A stretch of 64,000 nucleotides of DNA. It comes from Macrocystis pyrifera. Its lineage: Eukaryota > Sar > Phaeophyceae > Laminariales > Laminariaceae. This document shows, piece after piece, positions 47,201-59,200 of this stretch. Under the pieces are notes generated by a model, which was given only the letters and a program-made list of their open reading frames with translations, was not told the origin of the DNA and did no database searches. The stretch lies in assembly GCA_031763025.1 (NCBI GenBank), contig JASSKH010000029.1:8600571-8664570 (forward strand). The letters are read 5' to 3'. Each line of letters starts with the position of its first letter. Position 1 is the stretch's first letter. A program made the position numbers and the translations under genes.

Positions 47201-50200
47201 CGCACGCCAGCACCTATACGAGCGCGAAACACATGGCGCCCAGCTCGCCTACGAGTACGGACACGAGCAGCCGCCGGCTGAAGACTTCCAGCGTCCGCCA
47301 TTACGTAGAGAGTGGGTCTGGGAAGCACAGGCTCTGGGTCAACTTCACTCCAGCGACAGGAAAGCGATCGGTTTGGAAAACGTCCAGCAGATTTGATTCC
47401 CATGAGGAGGCTCTCGAGGCTAGCGATGCCTTCAGGGCCATCTGGGAACACAGCGTGAGGGGCTTAGCTGCCAGTGCTGACGTGGTCCACCGTGTGCTAG
47501 GGTCGACTCCAGCGGCGGAGATTGCGGAGCTACCAGCAGGCAAGTGCCGCACGCTTTGCGTGTTCGCGGATACCAAATTTGAATCGCATTTTTTGTGGTT
47601 TTTGTGCTGTGTTTTTTGTCCGTTTGGACCAAGATAGACTGGAATGTAAATATCGTTTGTGTACTATAGTGAAGATCATAATATCATTATATTTTCGTCC
47701 AGATTGGTATATGTACTGCTGTACGTAAACCTTGCTTGGTATCGGAGCATGCTCTTTTCGATTATACTCGTGCTTGCACTCGTACTCGTACAGTGGTCGT
47801 GCTGCTGTGCGCGTGCTGCCATCTGCACGCACTGCTATCTGCGCGTGATGCTTAGTGTACGTACGACGTACCTGGAACCTCGTATAAGTTTGTCTGTGTT
47901 GCTGGGTACGTACTGTCGATATGGACACCACTCGTGCCGCTGTCTGTGTGTACTGTGCAACCTGCGCGCCTGCTTGCTTTGGTATTTGCATTGAGACCTC
48001 ACACAACCCCCCTGCCCTCTTGCAACCGCCCGCAACACCCCCACAGGGAAATCTCTCAACAGTCTCGGCTACCTGAACTGCGCACAAGCGAATCAGTTCA
48101 AGCGTCAGCGCAAGTGCGGCTCGACCTTGACCCGCGCACGATTCATAGCGGCAACGTGCTTGTCTGCTCGACAGAGGCGTTCCATTGTGCGGGGTCTGCA
48201 GGGGAGAACCGCAAGCGACACAGAGACTGGGACCGTTACCATCCATGACGTAATTCATATATCTGTCTTCTGGTACCGAAGTGTGACACTTTATTCTCCC
48301 TTCGTACGTGTATCTAGCCGGGTGTACAGCGATGCTGGCCTCGGGCTCTTGCGGACAGGGGTATAGGTTTTAGGTAACCGCTTCTTTGCGGTCTCACCTG
48401 AGTTCTCACGTGACTGTCGCCTGTTACTAGTACCACTATTTGCACGCATCACTCGCGCTCGTACTTGACCGCCAGCCAAAAAAAAACAGGTCGAACAAGT
48501 CCGGAGCGTGTTAGCTCGTATCGCGGCTTTCCCCCAGTTTCGCGGGAAATCGAAAATGTAGGATTCTCACACCAATTTTTATTTTTTTGACCTGAAATTT
48601 TAATGCCCCATTCGCACTGGCAAGACAAAGGGATTACTTTCTGCACCACTTGAATTTTTTTTTTTTTCGTCAGTTTTGGTCGAATTTGTTTTTCGGTGAT
48701 TCTTATAATGTGCCTTTAGCTCCCGAAAAAAAAAAAAAAAATGTGGTGCAGTAATCAGTCCCTCGGGAAGACTACGATAAGGCACCTGTCAAAAATTCAG
48801 ATCAAACTTCGAAAAAACGGACTGAGAATGTGCGTGACCAACTAAAAAGCTGCTCTTGACCAGCCCAGCTCGTAGCCTTCAATCGTCACGGTGTACAACT
48901 ATTCTCTATAATTCACTTCGTTCTGTGGAGCAACAACGGCATATGATCACATCTCTCTCACCATCGCAATTAAAACGGCGACGCCCCTACAACAATGTAT
49001 GGCAGACAGTACATAAACCCTCACCAGAAGACTCCTCCTTGCAGAGCTGTTCCAAAGACTGCGCTGGTGGTGAGAGCGAAGTCACCCGAAGCACCTCGCT
49101 CGCGAACTGGTGCAATGCCGACTGCAAGCGGTCGGGTCGTAAAGCCTGCACCAAGAGCACCCGCTGAAATGAAGCCACCGATCGGATGGCGGGGAAGTCT
49201 CGCTCGCACTCTGGTGACGTCGCCCATCTCTGCCACCTTTAGTTTGGGTTAAAGGAACAGGCGAGTCAAAACAAAGGTCCACCTTTGAATGCTTTAATGC
49301 GCGCGTATTAGTGCCGGTCACACCTACGCTCTACTGCAGTACCACACGCGTGGCTACGGGTTAGCTTGTTGCAACGAGCTAATATATGAAGACAGCAGCC
49401 ACAACAAGCACAACACCCGCAACTACTGTACAACAACCTATCAACCACCTACCCATCAACAAGCATAACAACAACAATCAGCACCACGTATGTGATCATA
49501 AGAAGTTATGTCCTAACGAGAATTATCGCACAATTGCTGTGTCCGTGTTTTGCACAAAAAATCTCACCGTTCGGCGTCGGCGAGATCTGCTGCCTGCACG
49601 AGCAGTGGCAGGTGCTCAGCCAGAAGCGCAAACGCCTCTTCGCGGTCGGGTGATGCCCACGGAGGGAAACCCCGGGGGCGACCCGCCTCAGACACCCCCG
49701 CTGCCGAACTCAGCCGCCCCGTGAATAGCTCCCACTCGTTCTGAATTACATAAAACATGGCGGATGTTCCACATATCACACAGATGAGTAAGAGCAGATA
49801 GATAATTCTCACTTCATGATCTAAATCCTTCGGGGTAGATGTATTTCTGGTCTGCATGATCTACTTCGTGTTGCCGGGTGGGAGCCGTACAATCCACATA
49901 CTCTAGCACATATTTCTTGGGCTGGATGTGTACCTCAGTACACAGATCCTCAGCTCACAATGGTAAGCTAGGATCTACAGTAGATGCTCTGCTGCATACA
50001 GTGACCTGTCCGATGATTGGCAAGCTCACTGGAGCAGCGCTTTGTGTCACATGAGACGGCATCGTAGTACCCACTGCCCACACATAACGCTGTAAACGAG
50101 ATCGCCGGAATACCTTCACCGGGTCAAGTCAAGAGGTTGATTGCCCTGATGCCATCTTCGTACGGGCGAGGACCGTGCATACCGTTTCACCAGCGGCTAG

Positions 50201-53200
50201 TCAACGCGCCCAGAAGGCAACTGCAAACCGGCACCCACCAAAACTGCATCGCAATCGCATCTAGGCTTCCTCATCACTACTGACTACTGTAGGCCAGTGT
50301 AATGCCGCCTCTTGTACTTGCTGGAAGCACCATCGTTGCCGCTAGCCAACCTTCTGTACTGCAGGAAGTAACCGCTACAGTAGCTAGCCTAGGGTCGTCT
50401 CCAACACCGCCTACAACGTATTAGGGGGGTAGCGTGCGGCCTACTTCGCTCGACTTTGTAGTTTGGCCGACATTGTACTGCGCAGCGCTCATGACAAAAA
50501 GAGAAGGCTCACCGGTTGGAAGAGTTCCGGGTGCATACCGTGTACCAAATGTAACGCGAAGGTAGGCCGGTCCTCCTTCAAAAGAGCCCTTCCAACGAAG
50601 TACAGCACCCGAACCTGCGGCAGGGGAAAAAGTGTGCGATCATACCTCGTTATCAAGCTGCACTTACTCGTAGAGCGCCTGTTTTCATAGCAACATAGAA
50701 GCCCTGGAGCTCAATGTAATCATGCTTGCCGTACGCGAGTTCACTATCGCTGTCGCTAGAAGTACAAACACAAAATTATGTTTGGTCTTCACGCTGTGCA
50801 AGGTTTCGAGGATTATGCGAGGCATACTTTTTACTCTCTAGAAAAAGTCCGGCTGTAAGAACCCACGACACGGAACGAATATCCTTTCACAGATATTGGA
50901 GGTGAAGACATGCCAGACTACAGCGTAGCTTGCCTACCTTTCTTACTCTGTGAGCACGCCTATCATTGCGTGCTTATACCCACCACGACCCTCTTACTAC
51001 CGCCGAAGGAACTCTCTGTGTAGTTGTCGTACCTGCAAAGCCGGAGATAGCCTCGCCAACCTATCCCCTACCACCGATTCCGACGTCTTATCCGGCGTGG
51101 AACCCCTTCGTCGCGGATTGGACGCAGGAATCCCCGGCTGATGTGCACCATCCGACAAGCATGCCTCAAATAGCCGCACGAAGCTCGCCAGGGACGACTT
51201 GTACATCGGACTCAAGGCCTGCCGAGGCAGGATGTGGGAAAGCAAAGATGCGCTAAATCGACACTGCGCCAGTTGTACCATTGAAGGTAAAGACGCAGTT
51301 TTCATGGGTGATGGACAACAAATAATAACCAAAGCAATCGACTGTTCGCTGAACACAAGAGTGGAAGGGGTGTCATTGTGATCGAGGACATTGTGCTCTT
51401 GGTTCTGCGATACTGACATCATTTCTTCAGCCCTCGCGACGTACATGGCGCGGCTCCTACTGCTGTCGTTCCAAACGTGGCAACGCATCTTACGTCTGAC
51501 ACATGCAAGTGTCGGCTTGAAGATGCCACGAGGATCCGTTTTACGACGCGGTTCAACACCTTCATGGTTTCCACAAGGAAGAACAGGGTAGACCCTGCCC
51601 TCGCAAATTCGCGATACACTTCCCTCTGCCTGTCCAGCTCCATCGAGGCCTCCGCGGACTTTTCCAGCGACACCTGTCGAGGCAAGAAGAAGATTGTTCG
51701 AAGTATATCATCATTGTAAGTCTGGTCTGAACCGTTTTGGCACATATCCTGTCAAAATGTAAATGCAAGTAGGCCTTGGCGCCATCGTGCACGCACTAAA
51801 CGCAGTTTAGCACAAGGTTGCGAAACAAGCTATCACCCCTTCTTGGGACTTCAGAGGAAAAATTGACGGGAACAAAGTGACGATTACAGCAACGGTCACT
51901 GCGTGGTTGGATGGTGAAATTAAATTGGTGCCCGAGTTACGAGTAAGGCAAGGAATCCCACGGCACGGCCGCAACATGATATACCTGTGCTGCTGGGCGC
52001 ATGCTGCTCGTAGACTATCGAGAGCAGCAAGGCATATTACTATATAGGTCGCTCGATCAGGGCCCGAAATGGGGTTTAAAACAAGCAGCGTCAGGCAGGA
52101 GGACGACCTGCGAAGTATAGGCGACAAACTCCAGTAGAGCATAGCCGTGACTTTACGCATGAATGTACATATCTATTTATTTTTCTATCATCACTTTTAC
52201 CTTCCAACCTAACTCATAGGAGGTTCTACCCTTAGCGATCTTCTGGGCAAGCCGTGGTCACAGGTGTCGTCCCTTTTCCCTCCCAGCATGTGCCTTTATT
52301 TTGTTGCCGCGCATAGAGTTCATCATTCCCATGGCTCGTATATTTTTCATCGAATGTAGCTAACTCACGCTCTCGCGCTTTCCGCTACTCATTTTTTATG
52401 CAAGAAGAAATCCTTACGGGCATGCACTCGGTCGGACTCGAACCCACGAAATTGATTTTGATAGGCACGTGGACCACCTACCAAGCCACCGGGGACGCCG
52501 GCTATATATGTTGTTGTTGCGGACCTTGCGATTACGTCAAGATGGTCTCTTCGTTGTGGTTCATTGGCCGTCGAGCCAGGCCGAGCTTTTAGTTTCTTCA
52601 GGATAAAGCACACCGTGCCATCTATAACACGAAATGATATTTTTCACGGCAGAGGTTTGACAACGGATGTACAGCGGTACATTAGTAAGAGTGTTTGTTA
52701 CCTTGTATGATCGTACATAGCACGTGGCAACGGCGCTGGCGCCGGTGTCTGACGTTGCCACGTGAGTGGTGGTATCACCTCAGGACATTACACCCCACTC
52801 TCGCTGTGCAGCTGCAGGTGGTGAGGTGCAAGCCACCATTTAATGCTGGGACAACTGCACCTCCCCAAAGGGTTGCTTAATCGGAATGGTTCAGCCACTT
52901 TTTAACCGTATCATGTTGGCCAGCTGTAATCGATAGGGCACTTTTGCAGCTCGATTCACGTGTATGTGCGCCGGCACCCAGATCGGAAAACCTCACGATT
53001 ACATGGTTGCTCAATATCTGGACGACTCTCCAGCTCGGACCGTATACAACTACAGTAGCTGCACTTCCGGCTTGACGCAGCCCCACCGAGGGGCCAAAAG
53101 CGGTGGATTGAGTGTGGTACATTAGATTGGCTAACCTGAATCTCGGCAGCAGTGGCCTTGGTTTCGCTGAGCCTCTCGATCAACGATGTGTCCTCCAGCA

Positions 53201-56200
53201 GGTCGCCTTCTGCTGTCGCCAGTGCTTCAAGCAAGCCCTTTTCTAGGTCCGCAAGACGCACCTGGAACGAGTGTGGCCGTTTGAGTCACAACGCTGCTGT
53301 CACCAAGCGGGTCACTGCACTGCTCTGTGCCTACACGGACAACTTCGTTTGCGAATCCGGAATCGAACAGGCTAAGAGCTATTAACGAGGCTATCGTCGT
53401 GACGAGGATCATCTCGAATAGTGGCTACAGCACCGCGGGAGCGTGTTCAGCCAGTGCTGCACAAGCTTTCTGTGTTAAAAGTGCGCTCTTGCTGTACCGA
53501 TCCGGTTTCTGTTTGATCACCTTGAAGCCCTCTTCTTGTCGCAGCATGACCGATTTGGCCTTCTCAAGCTCCGGCTGCTCGTGCTGAATAGTCACACCGA
53601 GAAGTTGGCCCTCCAAGCCCGACCTGGCACGATCATCAAAGCAGCGAGCTCGTAGTAAGAACGCCACAGGAAACATGCTTACGCATTCTTCCAAAGGTGT
53701 TTCAGCGGCAAGCACTACAGCAGACCTTTTCCCTATTACGGTGCGTCGTCTATAAATAGTCAAACCATCAAGCACGGTCAACTCATGCGGCGGTTTCCCT
53801 TAGCAAACGTCCGGGCACCGCCCCCCTCACGAAACGGACCTACCAGCAAAACTCTCCCCAAACGGCTCCAAATGCAGCCGGCCCATCACGCGCAACAGCC
53901 GGTGTTTGCATTCCATCCCAATAACATTGTACAGCTGGGTTTCGTTTCAACTGACAGAATATCGTAGTAAACTACAGTAGTTGGGAACACGAGTGCAAGG
54001 GACACAGTTGTAGATATGACGACGTGTATGCCACACGTCTTATGCCGACCTGGTAACGGTGAAGTTGACCTCGCATACCAGAGCACTAGCGTCCGGTGGC
54101 AGCTCCGGGTTGGGGTTTCTAGTCACCATGAACAGCCGAAAGCTTTCATTGTAGTCCATTAACTGAGAGACGGGCACGGGTTGGGGGCAACGGAGGCGTT
54201 CCTGTAAAAACAGGAAAAGGCAGGACGCTTCGGACGAACCCGCCACGCCCTCAAGGCTACCTCAGGCCACCAGTGATACGTGTGCTCGGCACCACAGTTC
54301 ATTCGGTGTTTGTCGCTCGGCCGAAGACCTGCATCTATCTCGACGGAGGCGTAGATTTGTAGACCTCTAGACATTTAAAGAGCAACAACATAAGGGACAC
54401 ACCTTCGGCGTTGATTGCATGGCATGATCGTATTTTTTAAACCACATGGTTCCCCACCGGGGCGAGCGCAGGTCGAGTCCCACCTAAACCCCCGAGAATA
54501 CCACGAGAAGGCAGCTGGCCAACCGCGAAGATCGAGAAATCGTGGCTATTGATCACGTTTTTGTAGCGCTTTTGCTCCTTCACATTGCTACGTTGTTTCT
54601 CTTGTTTCCTCGACAAATGGATCGAGATTGGGACTGACCTTGTCCCCAACCTGCACGACATAGCGTGGTCCTTGGTGCACCAAGTCCTTCCGCGCTAGTG
54701 GGTACAGCATGGGCTCAACCCCGTCGCATTCGAGCACCAGCAAGGTCTTGCCGAATCTGACGGAAAGTTCGACCCTCGAAGAAAACCGCGCGTCGGCCGC
54801 TGAGACCACTTCCAAAGGCCGGCTGGCATCCTTTGACCACCAAAACAAAAACGGGAGCAAAGTACGTGTACAGTTACGTACAGATGTTCCGTCATATGTT
54901 GGAAGTGTAACTACAGTAGGCAAAACGGGGTACCTTCGGGGCTTGTGTGGAGGAGGGGGTTACTCCGCTACAAATGGGGATAGCATTGTCAGCAAAAAAT
55001 ATGCCGCTGCCAGATTTATCCTGCAAAATGAGCTGGGTGCTTCCGTACGACTTGTTGATTTTTTTATATATCTTCTTTTTCGAGTGAGCTGCCGCCACGC
55101 AAACAATGGGGCAGATAATACCGTCGTGGCATGTGAGGGGATTGGATTTGCATCGCACCCTTGCCACCAGTTGCGACGTTTCACTGTACACGATATGGCT
55201 CCTTCCATCTACTCCATAAAAGGCACACGCCCGAAGTTGGAGCGACACAGAGGAAGGCTGTTGGCTCTCTTTCATGGTGATGCCGTACGAGTAAATATCG
55301 CGCAACAAGAACACACGTTAGCAAAAGGCGCACAATCCATACGATCTACAGTTGGACATGTGGGTACGAATGTCGCTGCTCGCCAAGTTGTCAGTTCAAG
55401 AGAAACGCAGAACCGCTCCAGGGCGCCCTATCCGTTCCCTTTTTTGGGTGAAATGCCACTGACCTTCGCTAGGAACGCCTTGAGCCAGGTGGTACACGCG
55501 TTCGCGGGGTCGACGATAAAGGGTACCCGCTCAGGCATATTTGCCAGCACCAGGGCATTCTCCTGCGAAGCGGAGGTACTCGGCGAGGTCAGAGCCGCCA
55601 TATAGAGAACGAGTACGCCCGTGTTTTTAACCACTGCGTCCTGTAAAACGCTACACACCACTCTAATGACAACACCTGATAGTGCAAGCGAAACGTGCAA
55701 GAGAATATACACGTCGGGTAGCTCCATCTAAGGCGCTAGTCTTTATTATATGTATTCTCTGATTGGGTTCGTACTCCGACGCGATGGGGCACAGGAGTAG
55801 ATCCCCATGTCTCTCAGGGTAGTTTGCTGCGGGGGTGTACCACCAAGTATGAACCGTGCCCGGTTTCCAAGAGATCCGTGGTTTATGCTCGATAGCACAC
55901 TTTCAAGCTTGCCTGGCTAAGGTCGTCGTCAGGTAGCCCTTCGCCTTTCCAAACCAACAGCTGAGATTCTGTGGACATCAACGTGCGGAAAGAAAAACCA
56001 CGGGGCAGGCCCAACGCGTCCGACCAGCGCTCCAGCATCGCTTTTCTGGTGCTCTCAGGATGCCTGTGTGAAAACATCAACACGCGACACGTCCATCAGC
56101 AGTCGATGGATATCACAAGAACCCTACGCATGAACGTCCCATCCGCGGTTTGTTTGATTGTTAGCAGTGCCGCTTGATCAAAGTGGACATGAAGAACACG

Positions 56201-59200
56201 ATCCGGCGGGGCAAAGTGGTTCACAGGTATCACATTGAATGATGCATCGCTATCAAGGGAGCACCTAGAGTGCATCAGCTATCAGGGAGCAACTGATGCT
56301 CGCTGAGCTAGGCAAAATCTTACTTATTGCTCTGGCGTTTACGCTTCGTTCGATGTGTTGGTCGAAATACCATGTATCGGACTGAAATAGACGAACAATG
56401 GGTTTCACTTTTTTTCCACACCGAATATTAGGAGTAGACGCTCAACGACAAGTCAGGTTGTCCCCCGACATCTGGGGGCCCTGGGTAAGCGCTCCTTAGA
56501 CGGATGTTGTCACAAACAATATGTTCAGCACGACAAAATCGACCCCGCTAGGTTGTGAGCTGATATCCTGTTGACGAACCCCATTGTGTCCGGTCGCCCG
56601 CGTTTTGTACCGCGACAGAAGCGCCTGGGTTATGTACTTACTGATTGTAATCTTGCTGTCGTTTGCTCGATGAGGGATGGGTCTCGCCGTATTCCTACAT
56701 CGTCTCGTTTGTAAAACCCTATGGCTTTGCAGGCGCACTCACAATGTTCGCAAATCACATCCATGTCGTACCTGACGAGGTACGTAGCAAACCCGGCCGC
56801 CAAGAGCATTTCCAGTGGCAACGTCGACAGCGCTTCCGAGAGCGACATCGCCTGATTCTGCCACCGTTCTTGCTCCCCTCCAAGCTGGGATATTAGCCTC
56901 TGAGCCTTTGTCAAGACCCCCTGTGCCCGTTCCAAGCCCGCCCGAAGGGTTTCTGCTTCCCTCGTTCTGCACGGTAAGTGTCGGCGGCGGTGTTTAGAGC
57001 GGTTAGGAAGAGGTAAAAGCCCATCAATACCCACTACAAAATTAAACCAAAGGCCATGCATATTTCCTCTACAACCCGTGCAACTAGTTACTTATAGGAT
57101 CGAGGCTAGTTTGTGAAAAACACCCAATGACTGGCTGGCTACCGAGCGTGATGGGCAGCAGGTTGTTATTGGACATCTAGAATGGTACCGGCTGCGCTAC
57201 GCCACACTCCTTACGGAAGTGTAGTTATGTCGAGCATTTCGAACCCGCTCCCAAAGTGAGGCAATATATGCCGGAGTCCTGCAAGGTAAGCGTGCAGCGA
57301 AAGGTTCTTTGAAATCCCGAACGACACTGTGCTCTATTCCGGGGGGGCACACTCATCAGAACTACGACGAACCCAAAGAACAAGCCAATATTGGTTCTGA
57401 CCACGTTGTTCCCCCGTGATAGAGGTCTTACCTATATCCCTGCAAGACCTCGATAATCATCCAGGAGCTGCAAAACCCGAAAACAGTGACAAAAAGGCTA
57501 ACAACGTGGTAGCGTTACCTCTGGCCAAACTCCTCCTTGAGTTGTGATGCCTTGCGATCGATCGCACGAAGCTCTTCTTCGCACTGCGTCAACCTTCATG
57601 AATTCAAGAAAGCGGCATGTTGGGTATTGAAGAGGCATGCACGGACGAAGATGGATCAGGGAAACGGTGTCATGTGCCATAAACGCTCCAGATCTCGGGC
57701 GTTGTCGCGTGGCCAGCAGCAGTATGCCGCTATCAGCCAGGTGGAATACGACGCAGTTCATCATTCGACAAGGTTGCCGAATACAATCCCCCTTGCGCAT
57801 GCTTCCCTTAGTATTTTTTTCCCGTATGATACGTACCACATATAACCAGCAATTCAAATAGAGTACGCGTATGTGTTGTTTCGGTGTATAAAGGATGTCA
57901 CGCACATACGAGTGAACACGATATTATTCCTTTCAATCGTCTCCAGGCGGAGCGATGAGGGATTGTCTGATGCACATATACATTTATACACCTGTCTTGT
58001 GACTTTTCCAAGGCAGCGACCGCCTCGTGCAGCTCCTCTTCCAGAGGCTGTATCTTCTCCAAGATCGTAGAGTACCTGAATCGTGATGTGAGGGACCCGG
58101 GGATATTTTCTGTGTACTTTCCATCGTTCCAAGTACGACTATTAATATATTATAGGGCGACATGAGCGACATCGAGGTAGATCCAGACGTCGCTGTTGTC
58201 CTCAAATTAGCACATCGTCAACACTACAGTCCGTGGCCACATAACGTGTTCCAAAAACTCTGGAGGGGAGGAATACCTCAGGGAAAACAAATACTTATAG
58301 TACATGTCATGAAGCACATTGTACACCTCAGACAAACATAGGGACAGGTCGCAGTATACCAAGAGTTATTCGATCCATAGTAAACATTATTTCCCACTGT
58401 ATTCACCGATACCTGTCGACTCGGTCACTAAAAATGTTGAGCAGAGGCGTTCAAGTAGGGAAGACTCAAAGGTCAACCGTAAAACGCAGTGAACATACGA
58501 CAAATACATCGAACACGTGAGTCCATCGATTGCCAGTAAAGCACGTACCCTACGACACTTCATGTGCCACGGCCGACCACGTTGGCTACCACACAAGAGT
58601 GTCTTTCTCTACAAAGCAGGGGGGAGGACTCTCTCACTTGATGTTTGCCTTTACCCAAGTCGCGAGAGGCGCCGCAGCAACGCTGACACGGTAGATGTTG
58701 GTGTGTTCGAAGCTCGCCGCCTTCTGGTTGAGGAGCTTCTTAACCTGTCGAAAGGCGTGGGAAGTAATTTTTCAAGACGCGGGATATGACAGGGGTGGCA
58801 TGTTTCGGTGACGATATTTCTGGCTGATGGGGGCGGTGAAAAAATTGCCGAACGTTATTGCTGGAAATTTCATTTGTGTTTTACACTATTTTTCGATAAA
58901 TGTACCCCTATGGTAGGATGCATCCCCAACTAGTACTCTTTCGGAATACGAACCTGCTTGCCATGCCACGTACGTACAACTACATGCAGGTTACTACTAT
59001 AGTATATGTTTGCCCCCGGCGATATAGTGAGCTGAAATCTCTTGCGGTCGTGGCCACCGATTTGCTCATTCTGTGCTATTTGGTGTCGAAACTACCTTTA
59101 GTATTATATCGCTCTAAAGACACCTCCAGTTGGTGGCCAGGGCACGTTGAAAAAATTGCAGGGTTTTGTTTGTGCTGGTACTGTTTTTACAGGGCAGCAA

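Larger units (their letters stand above)
46918..48872 (+). mobile_element. TA-flanked TIR DNA transposon inside DYNC2H1 intron e20-e21
   Basis: 1955 bp element bounded by 33 bp terminal inverted repeats that differ at one position: CGAGCTGGGCTGG(C/T)CAAG at 46918 and its complement ending at 48872. Both ends abut a TA dinucleotide (46916-46917 and 48873-48874), as expected for a Tc1/mariner-type target. The host intron is 2530 bp; without the element it would be about 570 bp, close to the gene's mean. No DDE transposase is recognisable. It carries a two-exon gene on the plus strand. Confidence 0.85.

Noticed and set aside
54709-55605. 298 aa open frame on the plus strand
   Set aside because: It is the antisense of DYNC2H1 exons e11-e12 and the introns beside them; the minus strand shows conserved dynein motifs and splice sites, the plus strand none.
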